Of a stretch of 64,000 nt of DNA, positions 25,924 through 34,638 are shown in pieces; position 1 is the stretch's first letter; each line of letters opens with the position of its first letter. This DNA comes from Bradyrhizobium semiaridum (GTDB lineage Bacteria > Pseudomonadota > Alphaproteobacteria > Rhizobiales > Xanthobacteraceae): contig NZ_JAGKJJ010000005.1 of NCBI RefSeq assembly GCF_020329505.1, positions 62,001 through 126,000 of the forward strand, read 5' to 3'. Under the pieces are notes generated by a model. The model was not told the DNA's origin. It was given only the letters and a program-made list of their open reading frames with translations, and did not search any database. The position numbers and the translations under genes are program-made.

Positions 25924-26775
25924 TCAGCCCTTCTGACAGACGAAGGAATAGAGCCGGCCCGGCCGGTTGTCGAAGCGTCCGGCAATCGACAGCAGCGCAG
26001 CAAAGACGGATCCCGACGCCAGTGCCGCCCGCCACAGCGGTCCTATCGGAATCCTGCCCGTCAGCTTGGCGACGATCGCATCGCGCAGCGTCTCCTGCGT
26101 GTAGGGAAACAGGTTGATCGGGCTTTGCAGCGGCGTCAGCGTCTCGATCGTGGAAAACCCGGCGCCGCTCAGCGCGCCGGTGTAGCGATCAAGCAGGAAA
26201 GCGTGCTCGCCCCCGTAAAGATGATGCAGCGGATGCTGCGCGAGGAATTCCGGCAGATCGGCCTCCGTGCTGATCACGTGCTCGCGCGCGGCGATCAGCA
26301 ATCCGCCGGGCCGCAGCACGCGGAACATCTCCCGGCAGGCGCCCTCGAGATCGCGCGTGTGATGCAGCACGGCGCGAGCGAACACCACGTCGAACGTCGC
26401 ATCTGAGAATGGCAGTCGCTCGGAGAATTCTTCCACCACCTGGATCGGCAGTTGCGCCTGCGCGGCAAGGCCGCGGATTGCCGCAGCTCCCACGATTGCG
26501 CTCGGATCCGGCTCGAGCGCGGTCACGGCAAATCCGCTGCGGGCGAGCGCGTAGCTCGCGATGCCCCGCCCGGCCCCGACGTCGAGCGCCGCGCCCGAGC
26601 GTCCGGCCAGCCGCGCAGCGATCGCCTGCCATTCCGTGCTTTGAAAGTAACGCTCGGCGGCCTCACTCAGGGGATCGTCGTAGAACGCGTCGAGCACAAG
26701 CTGGCGCCGGTCTGGCTGATTGCGCAGCCAGACCACGGCATCTTCCCAGGTCGCGAACGCTTTCTTATCCAACAT
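25924..26775 (-). CDS. Class I SAM-dependent methyltransferase
   Basis: A 283-residue protein with the SAM motif ALDVGAGRGIASYALARS near residue 66 and the later FDVVFARAVLHHTRDLEGACREMFRVLRPGG, typical of Methyltransf_11/25. It likely methylates a sugar or sugar-lipid of the cluster glycan. Its ATG at 26775 lies 25 bases past the stop of the CgeB-like gene. The substrate is unknown. Confidence 0.8.
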   Translation of the reverse strand: MLDKKAFATWEDAVVWLRNQPDRRQLVLDAFYDDPLSEAAERYFQSTEWQAIAARLAGRSGAALDVGAGRGIASYALARSGFAVTALEPDPSAIVGAAAIRGLAAQAQLPIQVVEEFSERLPFSDATFDVVFARAVLHHTRDLEGACREMFRVLRPGGLLIAAREHVISTEADLPEFLAQHPLHHLYGGEHAFLLDRYTGALSGAGFSTIETLTPLQSPINLFPYTQETLRDAIVAKLTGRIPIGPLWRAALASGSVFAALLSIAGRFDNRPGRLYSFVCQKG

Positions 26776-26800
26776 GCAAACCCGCCAGCTTGGTGCCCGC

Positions 26801-27874
26801 TCAGACCAGTTCCTTGAATTTCGTCCACTGCAGCGTCTTGCTGTAACGCTCCTTCACCATCGCATACCCTGCCTTGGCGATCGAACTAGCCAGTTCCTCG
26901 TCCCTCATCAGCTTGCCGATCAGTTCTGGTATTTGCTCGACTGACGAATACTCCAGCATGGTTTCGCCATCAACGAAACCCTCGGGATAGCGCCCGGCGT
27001 CCGTCAGTAGAACCGCTCCACAACCAGGCGCTTCGAAGCATCGCATGTTGCCGCGATCGTCGCCGGCCATGTCGATCGCGCCATTGAACACGATCCGGCT
27101 TTTCGCAGTCGCCGCATACGCATCCCGGCCGTACACCGGATCGGCGCGAATTCCGCGGATCTCGTCCGGGTGCCGATGCGAGCGAAGAACTGGCAGCGGA
27201 GCAAGCGCATTCGCCAGCCGCGTGAGGCGCGAGTCCTCGAGATAAAAGCGGGCGCGAACGCCGGCCGCAGACGCCGCGGCCGTGAGAGCCTGGCTGCGCT
27301 TGACGTGATGCCGCGTGTAGCCGCCTATGAAGATCAGATCGAACTCGTCGCTGCGGGCGCTGGCGTAGCTATCCATCACCGGATCGTGCGCCGGAGAGAA
27401 GTATGCGACCTTGCAACCCTTCTGGCGCCAGCTCTCAAGGATCGAGGGAAAGTTGCAGACGACGAGGTCGTATCCGCTCAGATCGACATTTCCGGACGGC
27501 GCGGCCCGCCAGGCCACCGACGTCTTCACGCACCCCGGCAATTTCGCAACGAACCTGCTGCAATAGCGGATCGGGTCGAGATTGTAGAACACCTCCGTGC
27601 GATGCTGTTCGATCTGCGCCAGCAGAATCTGCTCCAGATCGGAGGTACCAAGACCGTTCTCTTTCGCCCACAGCAATTGCAGGTTCTCGTCGTCTCCGTT
27701 GGTGTAGAATGCATCGGGACTGCCGTCGAGCACCGGCATCAGGATGTGGGATGCGGTGAAGCGCGTATCGAGGAATTGCGCGCGCCCGGCGGCGAAGTCT
27801 TGATAACGCCCCTCGCGGCGATGCATCCGGAAGCCCCGCGAGAGCCCGTTGTTCTGAAAAATGCGCATCGCCAT
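26801..27874 (-). CDS. CgeB-like glycosyltransferase
   Basis: A 357-residue protein whose last 120 residues (RIVFNGAIDMAGDDRGNMRCFEAPGCGAV and the GFVDGETMLEYSSVEQIPELIGKLMRDEELA region) match the CgeB/GT1 C-terminal domain. The middle has CKVAYFSPAHDP and DLIFIGGYTRHHVKRSQAL. ATG 27874 shares one base with the upstream acetyltransferase stop (TGATG). A glycosyltransferase role is inferred from family; the donor is not known. Confidence 0.7.
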   Translation of the reverse strand: MAMRIFQNNGLSRGFRMHRREGRYQDFAAGRAQFLDTRFTASHILMPVLDGSPDAFYTNGDDENLQLLWAKENGLGTSDLEQILLAQIEQHRTEVFYNLDPIRYCSRFVAKLPGCVKTSVAWRAAPSGNVDLSGYDLVVCNFPSILESWRQKGCKVAYFSPAHDPVMDSYASARSDEFDLIFIGGYTRHHVKRSQALTAAASAAGVRARFYLEDSRLTRLANALAPLPVLRSHRHPDEIRGIRADPVYGRDAYAATAKSRIVFNGAIDMAGDDRGNMRCFEAPGCGAVLLTDAGRYPEGFVDGETMLEYSSVEQIPELIGKLMRDEELASSIAKAGYAMVKERYSKTLQWTKFKELV

Positions 27875-28467
27875 CAACCTTCGGGGCTTTGATCCGGCAG
27901 ATGATCGAGCGACCGGATCACCTTCGCGGGATTGCCGACGGCCAGCGTGTAGGGTGGAATGTCCCGCGTCACGACCGAACACGCTCCGATGACCGCGCCT
28001 TTCCCGATCGAGACGCCCTTCAGGACACTCACATTGAAGCCGATCCAGGCCCGATCATCGATCCGGACCGGCGCATGTCCAATCTTGTCCCAGTTCTTGC
28101 GGCCGGCGGCCCATTCCCGAACATCATTCCGACGCTCCATCCAGTCGATGCTGTGCGAATCGTGATCCACGACCGTGATACCCCAGGACATGATGACGTC
28201 GTCGCCGATGGTGAGGCTGCGGTAACAGACGAGATGGCTTCGTCCGATGAAGGTGCGGCTCCCGATCTGAATTCGGCCGCCGGTGGCCTCGAAGCTGAGG
28301 TCGGCGTGGATAATCGAGTCCTCTCCGATCGACAGGTGGTTGCCCGCCGCGCCCCGGATGCGGCGCCATGCGATGGTTGACCGGCGCCCGACATGCACCG
28401 CCCCGGAAAGCCGGCTCCTCCACCCAAGGACTGCATCGACCCCTGTTATCATGGCGCGCTTGAGCAT
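27874..28467 (-). CDS. Hexapeptide-repeat O-acetyltransferase (WcaF/maltose-acetyltransferase-like)
   Basis: A 197-residue left-handed beta-helix protein: VHVGRRSTIAWRRIRG, LSIGEDSIIHADLSFEATGG, the active-site-like WGITVVDHDSHSID (His pair) and a long final coil APVRIDDRAWIGFNVSVLKGV split by GAVIGACSVVTRDIPPYTLAVGNPAK. It would acetylate a sugar hydroxyl from acetyl-CoA. It is one base after the asnB stop and shares one base with the CgeB-like start. Confidence 0.85.
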   Translation of the reverse strand: MLKRAMITGVDAVLGWRSRLSGAVHVGRRSTIAWRRIRGAAGNHLSIGEDSIIHADLSFEATGGRIQIGSRTFIGRSHLVCYRSLTIGDDVIMSWGITVVDHDSHSIDWMERRNDVREWAAGRKNWDKIGHAPVRIDDRAWIGFNVSVLKGVSIGKGAVIGACSVVTRDIPPYTLAVGNPAKVIRSLDHLPDQSPEG

Positions 28468-28468
28468 C

Positions 28469-30304
28469 CTAAGACCTTGCCAGCATCCATTTCATGTTCA
28501 GATAGGGCCAGATCCGGCCGACGCTCTCCCAATCCCAGCCTTGCCGTGCCGTCAAGCGGCCGACTGCCTCGCGAAGCGCGGTTTCATCGACGAGATCGGC
28601 AAATGCCGGGACCTTGCGCTGGAGCAGTTCGCGGGTCCAGCCGGCCAGCGGACCGTTCAGCCATTCCGGCATCGGCGAGTTGAAGCCGACCTTGCGGCGC
28701 GCGGTGCGGATGCTCTCGGGCATCAGGTTGGCCATTGCCCGCCGCGCCACCACCTTGGTGATGCCGTCGGCCGATTTGCTGGTCTCCGGCAGCGCCATCG
28801 TGTAGGTCACCAGCCGCCAGTCCATGAAGGGCATGCGAACCTCGATACCGTGCGCCATCGAGAGCCGGTCGAAGTTGCGCAGGATGGTCGGCAGCGTGGT
28901 CGAATGGAACATGCGGTAGAGCCGCCGATTCAATGCGCCCCAATGGCGCGGCAGCTCGTCGTCCTCGGCGACCAGCGGCAACGGCGCTGGAACGCCGGCG
29001 AGGCCGCCGCGCAGGAAATAGTGGCCCTGGCGCCGGATCATCTGCGCCCGCAGCAGGTCGACGCCGCGCCGCGCGAGCGGGACGCGGGAGGTGAGCGCGG
29101 CCGCCGCGTTGCGGATCCGGAATGCGGTCGATTGGCCCTCTTGCAGATAGGCGCCCATCAATTCGTCGGCACCGTGGCCGTCGAGCGACACCGTGACGTT
29201 CTGGCGGCGCAGCTCGCGATAGATCAGCCAGGCCGCGCTCGGCAGCCCGATATAGACGTCGTCATTGTCGTCGAGGATGCGGTCGATATCGGTGAGCGCA
29301 TCGTTACGGCCGATCTCGAGGAAGGTCGGCTTGACCTCGGCCCAAGCTGCGGCCTCTTCCGCCGCCGGCCGCTCGTCGTTGCTGGCGCCGGGAAATGTCG
29401 CAACGAAGGCGTGGCGCCAGGCCGTCGAGTCGCGCGGCCCCATCCCTGCCTTCTCATGCGTCGCCATCGCGCAGATCACCGCCGATGAATCGAAACCGCC
29501 GGACAGGCAGGTCCCGATCGGAACGTCGCTGCGCATGCGCAGGGCCACGGCATCGTGGAACAGCTCGCGGAAGCGCGCCACGCGGTCCTCTTCATCGCGC
29601 GGGACATCGGGCAGCCGGTCCACGGTTCGCCACCAGCGGCGCACCGCGACGCGTCCGTTGCGCAGCCACATGCAGTGGCCGCCCTGCAGCCGGCGGACCC
29701 GACGGAACAGGCTGCGTTCGCTGCCTTCGATCCCGAACGGATCGAGCAGCAGGCGCCGCGCCACCTCGACGTCAACCGTCGCATCGATCAGTCCGCTGCG
29801 CACCAGCGCGCGCTGCTCGGAGGCGAACACGAAGCGCTCCGATGACAGCGCATAGTGCAGCGGCTTGATGCCGAAGTGATCCCGGGCAAGGAACAATTCG
29901 TCGGTGCCGGTGTCGTAGATCGCCAGCGCCCACTCGCCGTTGAAGCGTGGCAGCATCCCCTCGGCCCAGGCCTGCCAGGCGGCAAGGATGACCTCGGTAT
30001 CGGACTGGCTATGGAACGTCGCGCCCTTCGCCTCGAGCTCGCGGCGCAGCTCGAGGAAATTGTAGATCTCGCCATTGTAGACGATGACGTGGCGACCATC
30101 GCCGGACAGCATCGGCTGCCGGCCACCGTCGGTGGGATCGATCACCGCAAGCCGGCGGTGGCCGAAGGCGAGATTGCGGCGGGCATTGAACCAGCTGCCC
30201 TCGCCGAACGGACCGCGATGCGCGATCAGGCCGCGCAGCCGCTCAATCTCGGTCGGCTCCACGGGATTGCCGCGAAGATTGACGATGCCTGCGATCCCGC
30301 ACAT
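28469..30304 (-). CDS. asnB: Asparagine synthase (glutamine-hydrolysing)-type amidotransferase
   Basis: A 611-residue two-domain protein. The N-terminal glutaminase begins MCGIAGIVNLRG, with the catalytic Cys2, followed by HRGP, HRRLAVID and YNGEIYNFLELR. The C-terminal synthetase domain has the PP-loop LSGGFDSSAVICAM and VSLDGHGADELMGAY. AsnB homologues inside polysaccharide clusters often amidate uronic acids or sugar-linked carboxyls instead of making asparagine. That role is likely here, between a Wzx flippase and an acetyltransferase, but it is inference. Confidence 0.85.
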   Translation of the reverse strand: MCGIAGIVNLRGNPVEPTEIERLRGLIAHRGPFGEGSWFNARRNLAFGHRRLAVIDPTDGGRQPMLSGDGRHVIVYNGEIYNFLELRRELEAKGATFHSQSDTEVILAAWQAWAEGMLPRFNGEWALAIYDTGTDELFLARDHFGIKPLHYALSSERFVFASEQRALVRSGLIDATVDVEVARRLLLDPFGIEGSERSLFRRVRRLQGGHCMWLRNGRVAVRRWWRTVDRLPDVPRDEEDRVARFRELFHDAVALRMRSDVPIGTCLSGGFDSSAVICAMATHEKAGMGPRDSTAWRHAFVATFPGASNDERPAAEEAAAWAEVKPTFLEIGRNDALTDIDRILDDNDDVYIGLPSAAWLIYRELRRQNVTVSLDGHGADELMGAYLQEGQSTAFRIRNAAAALTSRVPLARRGVDLLRAQMIRRQGHYFLRGGLAGVPAPLPLVAEDDELPRHWGALNRRLYRMFHSTTLPTILRNFDRLSMAHGIEVRMPFMDWRLVTYTMALPETSKSADGITKVVARRAMANLMPESIRTARRKVGFNSPMPEWLNGPLAGWTRELLQRKVPAFADLVDETALREAVGRLTARQGWDWESVGRIWPYLNMKWMLARS

Positions 30305-30306
30305 GT

Positions 30307-31908
30307 CTAGACGGCCCTCAACGGCAAGAAGCGGCTAACGATGGCGCTGAGATCGCGCCAGCAGACGGCACGATAGGGGCCAAGTTGCGAGGCGGCGACC
30401 GCTGCAACGAAGATGGCCGCCGCCGACATCGTATAGAGCGAGATCACATACCACCACGAGGGCACGTGGTCGAATACAGCGTTGCCGAATTGGACACGCA
30501 GTGTCAGCGCGACCGCGATCCCGGCACCGAGCGGCACCAGAACAAAATGCAGCATGCGCGGCCACAGGCCCGACAGCTTGAAGGTCCGCCGCAGCAGGAC
30601 CACCGTTGTGACCATCTGCGCGATCATGCCGACGGAGGAGCTCCAGCCGGCTGCCTGCCAGCCGAAATAGGGCAGCGCGATGGCGCTGGTCGCCAGCGTG
30701 AAGATTCCGGTCATCAGCGATATCAGCGCGTTGGAACTGGAGCGGCCCTGCGACAGCAGATAGAAGGCAAACACGTTGGCGCTCGACCCGAGGATACCGC
30801 TGATCGCCAGAACGACCAGCACCAGTTCGGCTTCTGCCGCCACCTCGGCGCCGGTCCAGCGATACAGCAGCGCACCGGCAACAGGAATCAGCCCGCCCAG
30901 CGCGCTCGCGGCGAGCACGTTGAGGACCCAGGACGAGCGCAGCAGCAGGTCGAGCTTGCGATCGTCGTCCCCCTTCTGCAGCGTGCTGAAGAACGGGAAC
31001 AGGATCTCGCCGACCTTCAGCACGCCGATATAGACCGCCTCCTCCAGCCGCTGCGCGACGCCGTAGAAGCCGACGAATTGCGGCTGCAACAGCGCGCCGA
31101 GCAAGTAACGGTCCGCCTGTCCGGCGAGCAGCGCGCCGCTCTGCGCCGCGAACTGCCAGCCGCCAAGCCTGGCCAGCGCATGCAGCGCGCCGCGGTCGAG
31201 TGCAGGCCGCGCCAGCCACTCGCCGATCGTCCGCCGCGACCAGCCGAACGCCAAGAGGAAGTTGGTTGCAAAGCCGAGCGCCTGGCAGCCGAGGAAGGTC
31301 GAGGCGCGGGGCGCGAGCGGGATCAGCAGCAGCATCGACATCGTGGTCACCAGCGTGCCGATGATGCTGATCGACGCGATCCGGCGATAATCCTGCCGCG
31401 CGGTGAACAGCGACAGGAACACCGCGAACAGGCATTGCATCAGCCAGCCGGCGCCGGCCAGCGCGAACGCGAGGTTGAGGTCGTCGGCAGCCGCGCCGCC
31501 CAGATGAAATCCAAGCCGCGCCAACGGCGCTCCGATCAGGCACAGCGCGAGCGCAATCACTCCGCCGGCGATCATGGCAAGGGCAAGCGCGGTCGCGAAG
31601 AAGCGCCGCGCCTCGTCGCGATCGGACGGCGCAAGGCGCTGCGCGAGCTCGCGCGCCGTCGACAGACCGAGCGAATTGCTGAACATCAGCGCTGGCGCCA
31701 CGCAGGCGGTCACCAGGCCCGCGACCCCGAAGGCGGCAAGGCCGAGCCGGAAGATCACGAACGGCAGGATCGCGAGGTTGAGCAGCACCGCGACCGCAAA
31801 GGCGATCGCATTCCATGCCGAGTTACCGAGCAGATCGGACGGTCCCTTCTTCAACGCCATGCCAGCTTTCAGGTCACCGTTTCGACGCGCTTCAAGTGCT
31901 TCTGCCAT
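30307..31908 (-). CDS. Second polysaccharide flippase (Wzx-like)
   Basis: A 533-residue MOP-superfamily protein with about 12-14 membrane segments and N-terminal GNSAWNAIAFAVAVLLNLAI-LPFVIFRLG, GVAGLVTACVAPALMFSNSLG. It is distinct from the flippase at 10157 and should export the second block's lipid-linked unit. ATG 31908 is used (a later ATG at 31860 is possible). It is the promoter-proximal gene of the minus-strand operon that runs to 23807, divergent from the WecE-type transaminase. Confidence 0.85.
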   Translation of the reverse strand: MAEALEARRNGDLKAGMALKKGPSDLLGNSAWNAIAFAVAVLLNLAILPFVIFRLGLAAFGVAGLVTACVAPALMFSNSLGLSTARELAQRLAPSDRDEARRFFATALALAMIAGGVIALALCLIGAPLARLGFHLGGAAADDLNLAFALAGAGWLMQCLFAVFLSLFTARQDYRRIASISIIGTLVTTMSMLLLIPLAPRASTFLGCQALGFATNFLLAFGWSRRTIGEWLARPALDRGALHALARLGGWQFAAQSGALLAGQADRYLLGALLQPQFVGFYGVAQRLEEAVYIGVLKVGEILFPFFSTLQKGDDDRKLDLLLRSSWVLNVLAASALGGLIPVAGALLYRWTGAEVAAEAELVLVVLAISGILGSSANVFAFYLLSQGRSSSNALISLMTGIFTLATSAIALPYFGWQAAGWSSSVGMIAQMVTTVVLLRRTFKLSGLWPRMLHFVLVPLGAGIAVALTLRVQFGNAVFDHVPSWWYVISLYTMSAAAIFVAAVAASQLGPYRAVCWRDLSAIVSRFLPLRAV

Positions 31909-31920
31909 CAAGGCAAAACC

Positions 31921-31945
31921 CTACAGCCCGGGGACGGGCTAGCAG
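31921..31945. other. Perfect short hairpin in the divergent gap
   Basis: AGCCCG (31925-31930) and CGGGCT (31935-31940) pair exactly around a GGGA loop, just upstream of the flippase start at 31908. It could sit in the 5' leader of the minus-strand operon or act as an operator-like palindrome. No function can be proven from the sequence. Confidence 0.3.
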
Positions 31946-32084
31946 CCGGCGCGGGGATTGTCGAGAGTTGCCCACGCCCCTCCTGTGGGTGCCAATTGGC
32001 CGTTGATTCTGCGCGCCGAAACCGCCTATCTGGCGTCCACCGCAGGCAATTCCGCCGCCGTCCCCTGGGCTTGAAAGCAGTACC

Positions 32085-33227
32085 GTGGCCAACGATCCCA
32101 TTCCGTTCAACCGGCCGTACATGACCGGGAACGAGCTCGAACACATGGCCGAGGCGCAGCGCGCGCTGCACCTGTCCGGCGACGGCGGCTTCACGGCACG
32201 GTGCCATCGCTGGATCGAGCAGCAGACCGGCTGCGCGAGGGCGTTGCTGACCCATTCCTGCTCCTCCGCACTCGACATGACGGCGCTGCTGCTCGACATC
32301 GAGGCCGGCGACGAGATCATCATGCCGTCCTTCACCTTCGTCTCGACGGCCAATGCATTCGTTCTGCGTGGCGGCGTTCCCGTGTTCGTCGACATCCGCG
32401 AGGATACGCTCAACCTCGACGAACGCCTGATCGAACAGGCGATCACGCCGCGCACCCGCGCGATCGCGCCGGTGCATTATGCCGGCGTGGGCTGCGAAAT
32501 GGACACCATCATGGCGGTCGCACGGCGACACGGGCTCGCCGTCGTCGAGGACGCGGCGCAGGGTGTTGCGGCCGCCTATAAGGACCGCGCGCTGGGCGCG
32601 ATCGGCGATCTCGGCAGCTTCAGCTTCCACGAGACCAAGAACGTGATCTCGGGCGAAGGCGGCGCGCTCCTGGTCAACGATCCCGCGCTGGTGCAGCGCG
32701 CCGAGATCCTCCGCGAGAAGGGCACCGATCGCGCCCGCTTCTATCGCGGTGAGGTCGACAAATACACCTGGCAGGATATCGGCTCGTCCTATCTGCCGGG
32801 CGAGATCACCGCGGCCTTCCTGTGGGCGCAGCTCGAGGCGGCCGAGCGCATCACCCGCGAGCGGCTCACGCTGTGGCATCGCTATCACGCGGGACTCGAG
32901 GCGCTCGAGCAGCGCGGGCTGCTGCGCCGGCCGATCGTGCCCGCGGACTGCCGGCACAACGGCCATCTCTATTACGTACTGCTGGCGGCGGGCATCGAAC
33001 GCCAGGCGGTGCTGCGGAAACTGAAGGACAACGGCATCGGCTCGGTGTTCCACTATGTGCCGCTGCACTCCTCGCCGGCCGGACTGCGCTTCGGACGCGC
33101 CGATGGCGAGCTGGCGCTGACGACGCAGCTGGCCGAACGGCTGATCAGGCTGCCGATGTGGATCGGGCTGACCGAAAGCCAGCAGCAGCGCGTGTGTGAC
33201 GTCCTCGGCACGATCCTCGCGGCGTGA
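32085..33227 (+). CDS. wecE: dTDP-4-amino-4,6-dideoxygalactose transaminase (WecE/RffA family)
   Basis: A 380-residue DegT-family PLP enzyme with IPFNRPYMTGNELEHMAEA, a GDGGFTARCHRWIEQ segment, SCSSALDMTALLLDI, MPSFTFVSTANAFVLRGG, VEDAAQGVAAAY, and the lysine in SFHETKNVISGEGG. These match WecE/RffA, which aminates dTDP-4-keto-6-deoxyglucose to dTDP-Fuc4N. GTG 32085 is the start. It is the only plus-strand gene here and faces the T2SS operon end 18 bases later. It implies a 4-amino-4,6-dideoxy sugar in the second glycan. Confidence 0.9.
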   Translation: MANDPIPFNRPYMTGNELEHMAEAQRALHLSGDGGFTARCHRWIEQQTGCARALLTHSCSSALDMTALLLDIEAGDEIIMPSFTFVSTANAFVLRGGVPVFVDIREDTLNLDERLIEQAITPRTRAIAPVHYAGVGCEMDTIMAVARRHGLAVVEDAAQGVAAAYKDRALGAIGDLGSFSFHETKNVISGEGGALLVNDPALVQRAEILREKGTDRARFYRGEVDKYTWQDIGSSYLPGEITAAFLWAQLEAAERITRERLTLWHRYHAGLEALEQRGLLRRPIVPADCRHNGHLYYVLLAAGIERQAVLRKLKDNGIGSVFHYVPLHSSPAGLRFGRADGELALTTQLAERLIRLPMWIGLTESQQQRVCDVLGTILAA

Positions 33228-33245
33228 GCGCCGCACGGGCCGCGC

Positions 33246-33968
33246 TCAGAGCCCGTCCGACTCGCCGTTCTTCGGTGTCGAACGCGGGACGAACGGCGCG
33301 TAGGAGCCAACCGTGCCAGCCACCGGCTGCGGCGGCAGCGGTGGCATCGGGGGGAGACCGCCGACGGACGGCGGCAGACCGCCAGCGGACGGCGCGGCCG
33401 CGGCCTCCGGGCGCTGCAGTGCCAGAACCTCGCTGCGGCCGGCCTTCCTGAAGGTGACTTCCCGGCCCTGCACGGTGCTGAGCTGCCAGCCTTCGTGGGT
33501 GTCGCCCTGGCGCAGGCGAATCGTCTTTTGCGTCGTATTGTCGAGAAACACCGCGATCGCATCGCCGTCGCCGACCACCGCGCCAATCAGCGCAAGCCCT
33601 GGACGCTCCGGTTCCATCGGGGCCGGCGGCGGAGCGGCAGCGGGCTCGGCCGGCAGTCCGACCACGGCGCGCTGCGGCGGCCGCCGCGAGGCCGAGAACA
33701 ACGGCCGTGCCACCGTCGCTGATAGCGCCGACAGCGGCACCGACCACAGCGGGTTGCCGCTGGGCAGTGTCTTGACCGGTTCCCTGCTCGGCGGCGGCGC
33801 CAATGGCTTCAGACCGCCGACATCGACGGAATCGGAGCCGTCGGTGGCCCGGTCGGCCGGCAGCACATCCAGCGACGACGTCGCGGCCCTGAGCTGCGCC
33901 GACACGCCCATCGACAGCATGGCGCCCGCCAGCAGCACAAGACGCGAGAATTTGGGCCACCTGAGCAT
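33246..33968 (-). CDS. GspC/GspN-like type II secretion inner-membrane protein
   Basis: A 240-residue protein with an N-terminal membrane or signal segment, a Pro-rich linker, SATVARPLFSASRRPP, and a small domain (LALIGAVVGDGDAIAVFLDN, IRLRQGDTHEGWQLSTVQGREVTFRKAGRSEVLAL) resembling the HR domain of GspC or PilP. A long Pro/Gly tail follows and no PDZ domain is seen. It would link the inner-membrane platform to the secretin. It is the last gene of the gspE-to-M operon, 109 bases after gspM, so it fills the GspC or GspN role. The ATG at 33968 is chosen. Confidence 0.65.
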   Translation of the reverse strand: MLRWPKFSRLVLLAGAMLSMGVSAQLRAATSSLDVLPADRATDGSDSVDVGGLKPLAPPPSREPVKTLPSGNPLWSVPLSALSATVARPLFSASRRPPQRAVVGLPAEPAAAPPPAPMEPERPGLALIGAVVGDGDAIAVFLDNTTQKTIRLRQGDTHEGWQLSTVQGREVTFRKAGRSEVLALQRPEAAAAPSAGGLPPSVGGLPPMPPLPPQPVAGTVGSYAPFVPRSTPKNGESDGL

Positions 33969-34077
33969 TCTGATCCAGACACCTATGCGGCGACATCGCA
34001 ACGCCGGCCAGCAGCCTATCCGCCGCGGCCCGTTCCATCAACCGGACGCAGCGCGCTCTGCATCGGCCGCAGGCGAT

Positions 34078-34638
34078 TCACTTCCCGCCCTGCCACTGGC
34101 CCGAAACGCCGAGCACAACGCGGATGCGGCCGGTGCCGGTTTCGCTGGCCGCGGTGAGCTGCGGCACCTGCACGTCGAGCTGATCGACGAACAGATAGGG
34201 CATGCCGACCTCGAGATCATAGAGCAGCTTCTGCAGCGACGGCTGCTCCATCTCGCAGCTGACGACGAGCCCGACGAAGCCGTCCTTCGCCTGCGTGCCG
34301 AGCACGTCGACCTGCGAGGACTGCACGGTGCCGCCGACATTGCCGATCGCGCTTGCGACCCGCTGCAGCAGCGCGGCACCGGCGACCGTCACGGTCGGTC
34401 CCTCGAGGAACGGCGTCCCCGGATGTTCCGCAGACAGCGCCGCGCCGCGCGGCTTGCGCCCGCGCAACTGCTCGAGCAGATCGGAGCTCTGCGCCAGCGT
34501 GCGCTGATGGTCGAGGATGTCGCCGATCGAAAGCGCGCTCGTGGTCACGAGCAGGCCGAGCGCGGCGAGATAGAGCACCACCGCGATCAGCGGCGACTGC
34601 GCCAGCGTGCGTGTCACGATATTGCCGCTGGCGCTCAT
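34078..34638 (-). CDS. gspM: Type II secretion protein GspM
   Basis: A 186-residue bitopic protein: short cytoplasmic N-terminus, one membrane segment (about residues 15-35), then a periplasmic ferredoxin-like domain (ALLQRVASAIGNVGGTVQSSQVDVL). It matches the T2SSM_b type of GspM, which pairs with GspL in the inner-membrane platform. Its start overlaps the gspL stop by four bases. Confidence 0.8.
   Translation of the reverse strand: MSASGNIVTRTLAQSPLIAVVLYLAALGLLVTTSALSIGDILDHQRTLAQSSDLLEQLRGRKPRGAALSAEHPGTPFLEGPTVTVAGAALLQRVASAIGNVGGTVQSSQVDVLGTQAKDGFVGLVVSCEMEQPSLQKLLYDLEVGMPYLFVDQLDVQVPQLTAASETGTGRIRVVLGVSGQWQGGK

Noticed and set aside
30335..32124. Long alternative open frames over the second flippase gene (plus strand 30385-32124, minus strand 30335-31816)
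   Set aside because: Their translations are Arg/Gln/Ala/His-rich with no family motifs, as expected of shadows of a GC-rich gene.
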